From Guillardia theta CCMP2712 (lineage: Eukaryota; Cryptophyceae; Pyrenomonadales; Geminigeraceae): DNA of 64,000 nucleotides. This document shows positions 55,801 through 64,000 of the stretch, in pieces. The stretch spans positions 269,569 to 333,568 of the forward strand of contig NW_005434628.1 of assembly GCF_000315625.1 (NCBI RefSeq). The letters are read 5' to 3'. The notes beneath the pieces were generated by a model. It had not been told where the DNA came from. It did not search any database and saw only the letters and a list, made by a program, of their open reading frames with translations. The translations under genes were made by a program, and so were the position numbers. The number at the start of each line of letters is the position of its first letter. The stretch's first letter is position 1.

Positions 55801-57352
55801 CCTCCATACCAGAAGAAGTAGAAGTCACTCCCTGTCAGCTGGGCGTTGACAGGCAGTTCTGCAATCCGAATCGCATCTGAACCCGCCAGGGAAGGTGAGA
55901 AACAGCTGGACGTTTTCACTTCTCACATGCGAGGACGAGGATCGCGAAGACCATAACGAAGATGACACAGCTGACGGGACGTTTGCCCAGCACCCACTGC
56001 ACACATACAAGATGTCATCTCATCTGTCAGCAGTGAAATGCAGTACCCGGCTGACAAACTCGTCGGAAGAAGGGAGAGAAGATTGGAGGCCCATGATCCG
56101 GGCAATCTGTACAGATCGAGCAAGCCTGGGTTGGTCCCTTTCAGTGAGAAAAAGACGTCAAGAGTTCATCGCAAGACCTCATCTCTCTCCAAAACAAATG
56201 TTTGATAGATCGGAACACACTGAAGCATCTCTGAATGGAGTTTTTCAGTTGCGATATCGGTGTTTGGATATAAGAATACCAACAGTCCAAAGAATGCTCC
56301 CAGATCATCTGCAATTCAACAAACTTCAGTAGAACATTTCTTGCTTGCTGATTCTGGCCACCTGCATGATATCTCGACTGCATTCCATCAGGTCGAACGT
56401 TCCCATCAATCTGAAGTCTTATCAGAAGGCACTTGGAGAGTAGAGCGCGGAGATAGCAAGAAAGAAGAAAGGCAGACGAAGTGAGGGCCAAACACGGATA
56501 GGGAAGCAGAGCATGCAGCAGAAGAACAGGAGGAGGTTGAGGCAGATGGGAAGGAGGAAATATGGACACTGGCCAGGGAGCATGGTTAAACCTCGTAGTT
56601 TGAGAACGGAGGATTGACAGGCATCAAAATGAATCCTTCAACCGCATACCTAAACAAGTGATCAGTTGTAATGGTTCATAACATCATCGAAAGCATCGGT
56701 CACCATGAGATAAAGATCGCGACGTCCAAGGTGGGACTGAATGTCAGAGGAGCATCATGAACCAACTCCTGCAAGGCTAGGTGAGTACGTCCCCTATCCA
56801 CCGCGTCCTCCACTTACCTTGATAACCAAATGGCTGCGAAGATAACGAAGCAGCTGAAAGAAGGCTGCCACTGCAAACAAACATCCGATGCTTCTGAGGA
56901 CTTCAACGTTGCCCGGGAGCTGCAACCAGCAGTCAAGATTCCAATCAGGACCAGCAAGATCAAACCAGCTTGCATCGATGGCCTCTTGAGACAGCAACCT
57001 TACACTCCTCCGTCTCAAGCTGGGTGACCCCCATATGAAGCCTGTACTCCCTTGTGGCGATTAGAAAGAAACAGCTTGCCAGACACAAGACAGTGATGGT
57101 GTGAGCGAGGTACGAGCAATGCTGTATGGTTTCATTTAGCTTTCCACCTGCATGATCACCACGCATCTTGAGCTTCAGCTGTGGCTTCACATTCTTCTTC
57201 TCCAACTCTTGATCCACAATGTTAGCCTCTGCTGGGCTCTCCTTGGAAAACCCGAGATACTCTGATTTCTCCGGAGTTTCAAACGTCTCTCCCGGCAGCA
57301 TGCTGCCTCCTTCCTCTGCCATGGCTGGAGGGAATCTTCGTTTGAGCTCCAC
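52840..57352 (-). CDS. Multi-exon polytopic membrane protein, probably a polycystin/TRP-type cation channel with long coiled-coil tail
   Basis: Exon 1 (ATG 57352, alternative 57322) encodes a charged N-terminus and a helix (AHTITVLCLASCFFLIA). Further minus-strand exons give VLRSIGCLFAVAAFFQLLRYLR (split: VLRSIGCLFAVAAF and FQLLRYLR), LGAFFGLLVFLYPNTD, VSCVIFVMVFAILVLAC, then SVRTVALAFFGMLNEQS and IVLVLTALLGTVWAIFLF plus IALLNRS. The last pair resembles the pore helix and S6 of polycystin-like channels. Downstream exons are helical (VKLEELKISAATLLAR, VSTRFNAIEEMIE, LNAVESQEALAQSLEK, ELIQESSRQQHVRNLSQK, QMLSDLAARNAGEVESKE), and a last open frame ends at 52840. Family assignment is tentative, and the 3' exons could belong to a second gene. 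It converges with the TRPM-like gene (210-bp spacing). Confidence 0.5.
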
Positions 57353-57489
57353 GTGTCAACCTGCTGCTCTTGCGCTTCTCCTCAGCCTATCACCATCAAC
57401 TTGCTTGCGCATGCCGTTGTAATGCCATGGAAGAGCAATAATAAAAAAAGTCAAATGTGCTTAACGGCTGCTCAACCGCCGACTCACCT

Positions 57490-57660
57490 CAGTGAGTCAC
57501 TCGGTGATCGGACCGAGCGGCGGCCGCTGGCCGGGCCGTGGGCTACCGTACGGCCGGGTGACAATACTGGGCCCGGCAGCTCAGACTGAGCTGCTGGGCA
57601 ACTTGTCCGTTGTGATAGTCGCCCGGCAGCTCAGCCTGACATTTCGGCCTTGCCCCGGAG
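57490..57660. repeat. GC-rich island (GGCCCGG family)
   Basis: Contains CGGCCGCTGGCCGGGCC, GTACGGCCGGGTGAC, GGGCCCGGCAGCTCAGAC and a second CGCCCGGCAGCTCAGCC, so the 14-bp word around CCCGGCAGCTCAG occurs twice about 55 bp apart. It sits just upstream of the channel gene start at 57352. Confidence 0.6.
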
Positions 57661-57669
57661 CGTCACTAG

Positions 57670-58070
57670 AACCTTTGTGTATCTTGAAGTGTAATGCCGC
57701 TTACAGTAAACGTCCTTACAATGCAAGCCAGGGAGAGGGCTACCGTACTAGCCTGGCTATCATTTATTTTGATCGTTGTTCCTGACAATGTCACAGCCAA
57801 CCACAGCGGTCACTTCGATGATCGGACTACGATGATGAAGCACTGGCTGGCACCGTCTGAGAGCTGATTTGACATAGACCAGGTCCGCCGGGACTCGGTA
57901 TTATGTCTATGCTGGAACAATCACTCGTAACTTGACTAGACATGCAAGTCATTCGAAGCTCTGTACTTTCTTCACGTCGATTCGGTTGAGAAAGCTTTCA
58001 GTTTGAATCAGAGCTGCTGGAATCAAGAATCAGGGTCAAGTATGAAGAAACACGGAAGTTGTGTTCGCCA
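57670..58070. other. Spacer between channel and TPR genes
   Basis: No coding sequence is supported. It is AT-richer DNA between the start of the channel gene and the 3' end of the TPR gene. Confidence 0.4.
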
Positions 58071-58073
58071 GCT

Positions 58074-59457
58074 TCATTGCTCGCTCTGTTTCTTCTTCCA
58101 GAAGCCCCAGCGCCGTCTCTCTTCCTGGAGAGCGTCGGCAAATTTCTGGACCATCGAGTTAGAAATCGCCTTGTCATTCCTGTTGACCTTTGCACCAGTT
58201 TCTCCATCGACACTGTTGAAGCGCATCGTTAGCCGTCAATAGAAGCACCGCCAATGGACTCGAACCTCATGATCCACACCGATTGCACTTCGTTCTCTGG
58301 GAAGCGAACGTTCTTAGGCTTCGTTCCCTCTAGTACCACACCAAGTCTGGAGGAACTTTTTGCTTTCAAGTTGGGAGATCCAAGGCTGAGAGATTTCTTG
58401 GAGGCGTTGAGAGAAGGACTCTCTTGGCCTTGCTCACCGAAGAGAGAATCAGGATTCTGCTTCACTCCTGGGCTCGACGAGTTTCGAAGGAAATCCCACA
58501 CCCTCTTCGGAGTGTCTGGGCTGCTTGGGGTTGGGGGCGGTGCATCTACACACGAAGCAGAGTTGATCTCTGCTGTGTAGACTGCTTCTTGCAACCTTGA
58601 AACAGGTTGAAGATCAGCAGAGAAGCGATGATGTGAAACATCTACCTCTTGTCTAGCTCCAAAATCGACTCGTCTGCATCCAATCCCTCAAAAATGAGGT
58701 CCCTGGACAATGTTTTTCTTTTTGTGTGCTCGTCACTGCCTTGACTGATCGATGAATCTCCAGACGGGGGGATGGAGAGCAGCTGGCTATCGAGCAAGCT
58801 TCTCCACGAACTGATCCAAGAAAAGTTGAAAGAGGGCATTTTTTCGAATTCCTTCCTCTCCTTGGAATCATTTTCTGTTGACTTCGGCTGTGGCTCGGCG
58901 AGACCGGTGCCTTCTCCCCAGAAAGCAGCCTGTCGAGATGCCGCCTGAGCTCGTTTGGACTCTCCTAGCTTATCCAGAGCCTCGCTCTTGCGAACCCATG
59001 CCTTTGACCCACCAGTGATCTCCAGAAGAAATGAAAATTAGAATTCTTACCCGGGACCATTTCGGTTTTAATGACACGCTTTTTTCTGCATCTTCAAGCG
59101 CTGCTTTGTAGTCTTCAGTCCGAAGATGTGCTGCAGACCTTGCATGCGAAGTCAAATGTACTTGAATGAAATGTGAAAATCAGCGAGATCAAACCGACCT
59201 GTTCGCATAGAGGACTGCGAGTTTTGAATCAGAGAGACATTGACTACCGGCATTTATCGCAGTGGAATAATGTGTGATCGCTTCGGCGAAGAGCTCTTGA
59301 TGCCTGGAATGACATTCAGAGAAGCATGTGCGTGAGGAATAAGGCATTACAGTGACAGGTCCCCCTGGTTCTTTGACCATTTGATTAACCTTCTGAGCGG
59401 CTTACCAGCTTTCTTCGATCGGGTTTGAAGTTTCCGGGATTTGTTTGCCTCTGCCAT
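58074..59457 (-). CDS. TPR-repeat protein
   Basis: Start exon MAEANKSRKLQTRSKKA (ATG 59457), then HQELFAEAITHYSTAINAG plus SDSKLAVLYANR, then SAAHLRTEDYKAALEDAE plus KSVSLKPKWSR, then AWVRKSEALDKLGESKRAQAAS. This is a three-motif TPR array of the STI1/SGT-type co-chaperone pattern (YANRSAAHL, AL-x-DAE-x-x-x-x-LKP-x-W). The following exons are Ser/Lys-rich, including LFGEQGQESPSLNASKKS and PKNVRFPENEVQS. A 53-nt intron joins WIM to SVDGETGAKVNRNDKA, and the frame ends GFWKKKQSEQ with the stop at 58074. A Hsp70/Hsp90 adaptor role would be typical of the family but is inference. The carboxylate-clamp residues were not verified. Confidence 0.7.
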
Positions 59458-59764
59458 GCCGCTAACGTTCTCTTTCTGCCTCTCGGTAATGGTCAGTGAC
59501 CTTGTATTCACTTAAGCAAAAACCAGCACTCACCATCGTCTTTCATTTACTTTCATTTCCAAGTGCAGATGCATCTTAGTTAAAAATTCTCAACATTCTC
59601 AAAATCCTTCAATTCGGCATTGATCTCAGCTTGACATCTATCATGTTGTCCGCACATACATCACAGTAGCAAGCCCTCCCTCAAGCCTCATGTCAGCATC
59701 GATGCATCGCAGTATTAGTTAGACAAGGAAAAAACCTACTAGGCTAGTCAAACTTATTCAAGTT

Positions 59765-59835
59765 GCCGCAGCGACCCCGAGCCGGGCCCCGGTCGTCGGC
59801 GGCCCAGGTGACCGACCGTACTCACAGAGTCATGC
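59765..59835. repeat. Small GC-rich island
   Basis: A short GAGCCGGGCCCCGGTCGTCGG stretch with the same word content as the other islands, just upstream of the broken glycosyltransferase copy. Confidence 0.45.
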
Positions 59836-59966
59836 AGGACATATTGCTCACGTTGCCTTCGTCATCCTGACGGTTTGAGTAAAGGGCCTGACGGTTGTTC
59901 TCACCTCTGTGACTACTGGCCTCTGATCCACAATCCATGAAGCTGCTCAGACCTCTCTGGCAGATA

Positions 59967-60693
59967 TCCTCATGCCTGACCCATTCAGAGATGGCGTCAT
60001 CGCAAACATCATCACGGTCCCGCAGATCCTCGCAGATATGTCTTGCTCAGGCTCGTAAGGTCGAGGGTGTCTACGTGGACCCGAGGCTGCGCCAGCCAGG
60101 CAACCTCGTCGTGACCGCCGCCAACCATGGCGTTACCTGGACATGCTGGATAGCTGGATGTGCTTTGCGGACAGGACAGGCTGGCAGTACTTGCCACGGT
60201 GCTGGCGTTCGATCTGAAGCTGTACAGACACATCACCCACGCCCATCCGAACAAGACGTCGTGCCCTGTCTTCGACAGCAAGGTGGAGCTGTCAAGACCG
60301 AGTAATTTCCAGTCTTCAGTCTTCAACATTGTATCTTGTCTGAAGATCAAGGCAGTAGCCAACCTTCTCCATCACGGGTACTCGGTGTTATTCCTCGACG
60401 TGGACGTGCGATGGAAGCAAGACATCTGGAAGATCGTCAGGTCGTCGCCGTGCGACTACACGTTTCAGATCAACCGGCATGAATACCAAGGCGTCCCCTT
60501 CACGTACAGCGGGAGCGATGAAGGGAACACGGGGGTGTACTAAGAGAGTGACAGACGAGGCGCGGGAGGCGCTTGGTGTGCTTCTTGTGCATGCCAACTA
60601 TCTGGTGGGGAAGAGGTCGAAGGTTGAGAACCTGCAGAGCGGATTGGGTACTGGGACTGTCCGCCTGCACAGAAGCAGCATGAATGACGTAGA
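59967..60693 (+). pseudogene. Broken inverted copy of the 61620-62705 glycosyltransferase gene
   Basis: Near-identical to the reverse complement of about 62581-61608. It starts abruptly at ATCCTCATGCCTGACCC, so the first 45 or so codons, including the membrane anchor, are missing. Small insertions (6 nt near 60007, 2 nt near 60131, about 5 nt near 60195) shift the frame. About 250 bp between the GNTGVY codons and the RVTDEAREA codons are deleted, leaving an in-frame TAA at the junction (60541). Other long stretches, including the FLDVDVRW motif, are unchanged, so the copy is recent. Confidence 0.9.
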
Positions 60694-60699
60694 TGTTTT

Positions 60700-61605
60700 T
60701 ACAGCAATTCGAAACAAATTCGCATCATGTTTATGTGAGAGAGCGTTCGTTTCATTCGGTCTTCAAAATGAAGAGATGAGCGAGGGTAACTGAACTTGAA
60801 ATTCACGGGTGTGATTGATTTTTCTCCGGGTTGCGATGATTGCTTCAACTCTTTTGTTGTAGTGATTCATTCCATTGCAAGTCAGAACGCCTTTGAGGCG
60901 ATGATACCTGTCAAGATTTCTGCATCGTCAGGGTCAACGACACCGGGTAATTAGATTAGCATCAAGTTGCTCTGACTTCACCTAAGGATTGAAAAAACAA
61001 AGTTGATTAGCGATTCACTATCATCTATTGAATCGCTATGTTGATGTTTCAGGTCGTGCTAAGCTCGTTTCCTCCTCCTCCTTTCATTCTTATTTGTCGT
61101 GTTTGTGGTCATTGTCTTCACCAGCTTCTGCTCCGTCGTCTTCACAGTCATCATCACCATCATATGTCTTATTAACGTCGTTCGACGTCGTCCTCATTGT
61201 CATTTTCAGAGGTAATGCTTCAGTTCAACTTCGGTTTCATCCCCCGCGATGTCGTAATTGTCATCATCAAGTCGTCCTGGTGTTCAACTGCCTCGGCTTC
61301 ATCATGGCATTCCTGTCTGTCTCACCCAAACCTTCCTCACTACTTCTTTGAAAACTATTTGTTTATCGATTCCATCCTCCATTTCTTCCCCCCCCGCCCT
61401 CCCCCCCCCCCACCCCACTCCGGGTTGTATCAGCCATAGTTTCTGTCTTCGTCAATCTGACTTCGCATGCCAATGGAGTTTCTCAAAATTTCGCAGGCTT
61501 CAACAACTCCCATATGAGGCAAAGCAAATCAAGCAGCTTCATCTCTGCGTGAGATTGCAATGACCGTGTTGAAATCTCAATGTGCATACAGCACAATCAA
61601 GACCC
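60700..61605. other. Spacer between the two glycosyltransferase copies
   Basis: No supported gene. A pyrimidine-rich tract with GTCGTC/CATCATC words (61060-61290) and a C-rich run (61391-61420) are the only structure seen. Confidence 0.45.
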
Positions 61606-61619
61606 GCAAAACATCTACG

Positions 61620-62705
61620 TCATTCATGCTGCTTCTGTGCAGGCGGACAGTCCCAGTACCCGATCCTCTGCAGGTTCTCAACCTTCGGCCTCTTCCCCAC
61701 CAGATAGTTGGCATGCACAAGAAGCACACCAAGCGCCTCCCGCGCCTCGTCTGTCACTCTCAGCGCCCAGCCCGAGGCTATCTGGTAGGGGTCAAACGGG
61801 CAGAAGCTGAGCTTGTCTGCCGGCAGCTTCGTCTGCCACGCTGGATGCGCTGACGACCCGTTCACTGCCTCGTGGAAGAAAACCGCCCGCTGACTCAAGA
61901 ACCGTGATCGCAGCTCGTTCCAAAACAACGTCTGATCGTCAAGCTCCAGCGGCGACAGACAAGACCCGTTGGCTACTTGCTGGAACAGGTCTCTCACCGC
62001 CCTCGTCGGCTTCGCGTAGTACACCCCCGTGTTCCCTTCATCGCTCCCGCTGTACGTGAAGGGGACGCCTTGGTATTCATGCCGGTTGATCTGAAACGTG
62101 TAGTCGCACGGCGACGACCTGACGATCTTCCAGATGTCTTGCTTCCATCGCACGTCCACGTCGAGGAATAACACCGAGTACCCGTGATGGAGAAGGTTGG
62201 CTACTGCCTTGATCTTCAGACAAGATACAATGTTGAAGACTGAAGACTGGAAATTACTCGGTCTTGACAGCTCCACCTTGCTGTCGAAGACAGGGCACGA
62301 CGTCTTGTTCGGATGGGCGTGGGTGATGTGTCTGTACAGCTTCAGATCGAACGCCAGCACCAAGTACTGCCAGCCTGTCCTGTCCGCAAAGCACATCCAG
62401 CTATCCAGCATGTCCAGGTAACCATGGTTGGCGGCGGTCACGACGAGGTTGCCTGGCTGGCGCAGCCTCGGGTCCACATAGACACCCTCGACCTTACGAG
62501 CCTGAGCAAGACATATCTGCGAGGATCTGCGGGACATGTTTGCGATGACGCCATCTCTGAATGGGTCAGGCATGAGGATGTCTAACCAGGAGACCTGACC
62601 GATAGAAGAAAAGATGACGGCTACAAGTTGCATCAAGATGATGAAGGCAACGATAGCCCATCGAAGTCTCCTTGTGGAAAACCTGGCAGGACATGGTATC
62701 GACAT
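61620..62705 (-). CDS. Golgi-type glycosyltransferase, nucleotide-diphospho-sugar transferase family (GT77-like)
   Basis: An intact intronless 361-aa type II membrane protein. The signal anchor is at about residues 15-37 (WAIVAFIILMQLVAVIFSS). A stem region follows, then the PF03407-type catalytic domain: NLVVTAANHGYLDMLDSW, KIKAVANLLHHGYSVLFLD and the metal-binding DxD in FLDVDVRW, then NTGVYYAKPT, ELDDQTLFW and a C-terminal HANYLVGK (the conserved H-x-N). The family includes plant arabinosyl- and xylosyl-transferases, but the donor sugar here is unknown. The ATG at 62705 precedes the anchor directly. A defective inverted copy lies 0.9 kb away. Confidence 0.85.
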   Translation of the reverse strand: MSIPCPARFSTRRLRWAIVAFIILMQLVAVIFSSIGQVSWLDILMPDPFRDGVIANMSRRSSQICLAQARKVEGVYVDPRLRQPGNLVVTAANHGYLDMLDSWMCFADRTGWQYLVLAFDLKLYRHITHAHPNKTSCPVFDSKVELSRPSNFQSSVFNIVSCLKIKAVANLLHHGYSVLFLDVDVRWKQDIWKIVRSSPCDYTFQINRHEYQGVPFTYSGSDEGNTGVYYAKPTRAVRDLFQQVANGSCLSPLELDDQTLFWNELRSRFLSQRAVFFHEAVNGSSAHPAWQTKLPADKLSFCPFDPYQIASGWALRVTDEAREALGVLLVHANYLVGKRPKVENLQRIGYWDCPPAQKQHE

Positions 62706-62814
62706 GGTGGGCGTTGTCTAGTGGAGGCCGCTAACGCTGTCGCATCCTGCGCTCGTACCTGTCGAGCATCGCCCGACAAAAATTTACTCTTCAGAAATGA
62801 GTGAAATCAGCAAG

Positions 62815-62870
62815 CACGAGGACCGGTCGGGCCCGGCACCCGGAAACCGACAACCGGCGCCGACTGAAAG
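62815..62870. repeat. Short GC-rich island
   Basis: A CGGTCGGGCCCGGCACCCGG word of the recurrent family, 110 bp upstream of the glycosyltransferase start. It is followed by a CCACCCC/GGGGTGGGG spacer, the same pairing seen at other gene borders. Confidence 0.5.
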
Positions 62871-62879
62871 TCAAGACTG

Positions 62880-64000
62880 TTTGCTAGGTTTTCATGGAGG
62901 CCTACCACCAAGCCTACCACCCCCGTATCCCCAGGGGCTGATTCTCGAAATCGCTTCTTTTCAGCCGAGATGCACTTCCTTACAACTATATTAACTACAA
63001 CCCACCGTTGCGAAATTGTCCTACGGGGTCTTGGGTGGGGTGGGGTCCACGAAAAGTCAAATCAAACGAATAGGGCGGGTAGATCTTTTACTTCAAACCC
63101 CCGACACTTGACCCTAGTACCCCACCCTTCCATCAACCCACCCCTCTGAGCCCAATGAAACACCGGCCACCTACACCACCTACGTCTTTACAACCGCCAT
63201 TGGGAAACCCTACCCTATCTCCCCATAGCAAACCCATCCCAATATACCCCACCCACTGACCTCTCGGATGTCCCCATTCCGTCCTCCTGGAGGAGGTGGG
63301 GATTAATGAGCTCAGGGGTCCTTTCGACGTTCACCCATGGGGTAGTAGATCCAGCCCTCCCCCCTCCCGACACCAAAACCCCCACGGCTGATCCAAGCCC
63401 TCCCACGCTCCCCCCTCCCACGCTCCTCCTGCCCGCTCCTTCTTGCCTCCTGCGACTTGTCCTTCCTCCTACACCTAGCTCTTCTCTCCTCCCACCCAAG
63501 CCCCATACCTCCCTCTCGTTCTTCCCTTTCGACTCTCCGCGCCCTGCTTGGTGCACATTCGTAGCTGCTGCCCCCCCACACCCTCGGCACAGCGTCGTCG
63601 CCCCGGCCTTTGATCTTGTCGGCTCCTTGCTTGGCGCCTTGCTACCCTCATCTTCCCATCCCCTCATCCCTCTACAGCCACGACTCGTCTTTCTCCCTCC
63701 CGCCTCTTTCCGGAATCTCGTTCCCCCCAGGCAACAACCCCAAGCTACTCCCCCCGTGCTGTCGACCAAGACGCCATGTGCCGCTGCCATCTCTCAGAGA
63801 CTAGCCCAGAGCCCGTGCTGCCCTCCCATCCCATCAAGGGAGGGCTCACCACTCCTCACTGGCATCAGTGCATGGAGCTCAGAAACAAGAGTCGCTACTT
63901 CGGCCCCGTCCGCAGGACCCCCTCGAGTTGCCGGTATCACGCCTGCAAGCGGGGCAAGGCGGTACACACGCGGCGACAGCAAGATGATACCAGCGGCCCA
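62880..64000. other. Right-edge spacer, C-rich, no supported gene
   Basis: 62990-63330 is a GTACCCC/CCACCC block. 63215-63982 has long minus-strand open frames with Gly/Arg-rich sequence (GAEVATLVSELHALMPV near 63900 is the most protein-like part). A gene entering from the right, or a repeat remnant, cannot be excluded. Confidence 0.35.

Noticed and set aside
63215-63790. 191-aa minus-strand open frame
   Set aside because: Low-complexity Gly/Arg sequence in a C-rich spacer. No splice partner or domain could be found.

Overview
The window is nuclear DNA of a unicellular eukaryote. Nearly every recognisable gene is cut by very short spliceosomal introns. Introns I could place by reading frame cluster at 44-57 nt, and those in the RCC1 gene include GC-AG introns. 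Gene content (a SUN nuclear-envelope protein, a tubulin-tyrosine-ligase-like enzyme, AIP1/WDR1, TRP-type and voltage-gated cation channels, Golgi-type glycosyltransferases, a UVR-ApaG protein) fits a flagellated alga or protist. A cryptophyte such as Guillardia is my best guess. That is inference, not something the sequence proves.

Layout. 1-10.1 kb, minus strand: one very large many-exon gene encoding RCC1 repeats followed by a SAM domain, running off the left edge. 10.4-11.4 kb: spacer. 11.5-11.9 kb, plus: 5' part of glucose-6-phosphate isomerase, broken by a 100-N assembly gap. 12.2-13.4 kb, minus: cysteine-rich, probably zinc-binding protein. 14.6-17.7 kb, minus: AIP1/WDR1 actin-regulating WD40 protein. 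17.7-20.9 kb: largely non-coding. 20.9-24.3 kb, minus: intronless 1141-aa secreted-type protein with cysteine-rich repeats and two discoidin-like domains, each split by a LamG-like insert. 25.4-29.6 kb: inverted repeat around a GT61-type glycosyltransferase and a small unknown gene, with truncated copies in the right arm. 29.6-30.6 kb: 22-bp minisatellite. 31.0-32.8 kb, plus: SUN-domain protein. 33.4-35.7 kb, plus: LRR/coiled-coil protein. 35.8-39.9 kb, minus: EF-hand plus TTLL enzyme. 40.4-41.8 kb, plus: UVR-ApaG protein. 43.5-57.4 kb: three consecutive cation-channel genes (PH/voltage-gated/EF-hand, TRPM-like, and a 6-TM polycystin-like channel). 58.1-59.5 kb, minus: TPR protein. 60.0-60.7 kb: broken inverted copy of the glycosyltransferase gene at 61.6-62.7 kb. 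62.8-64 kb: spacer.

Intergenic DNA is distinctive. Blocks rich in GTACCCC/GGGGTAC lie next to short, very GC-rich islands built from GGCCCGG/CCGGCC words, and this pairing recurs at several gene boundaries.

Functionally the window is a mixture rather than an operon. Its themes are cytoskeleton and nucleus (AIP1, TTLL, SUN, RCC1), ion signalling (three channels, two with or near calcium-binding modules), and secretory-pathway glycosylation and surface proteins (GT61, GT77-like, discoidin/LamG protein).
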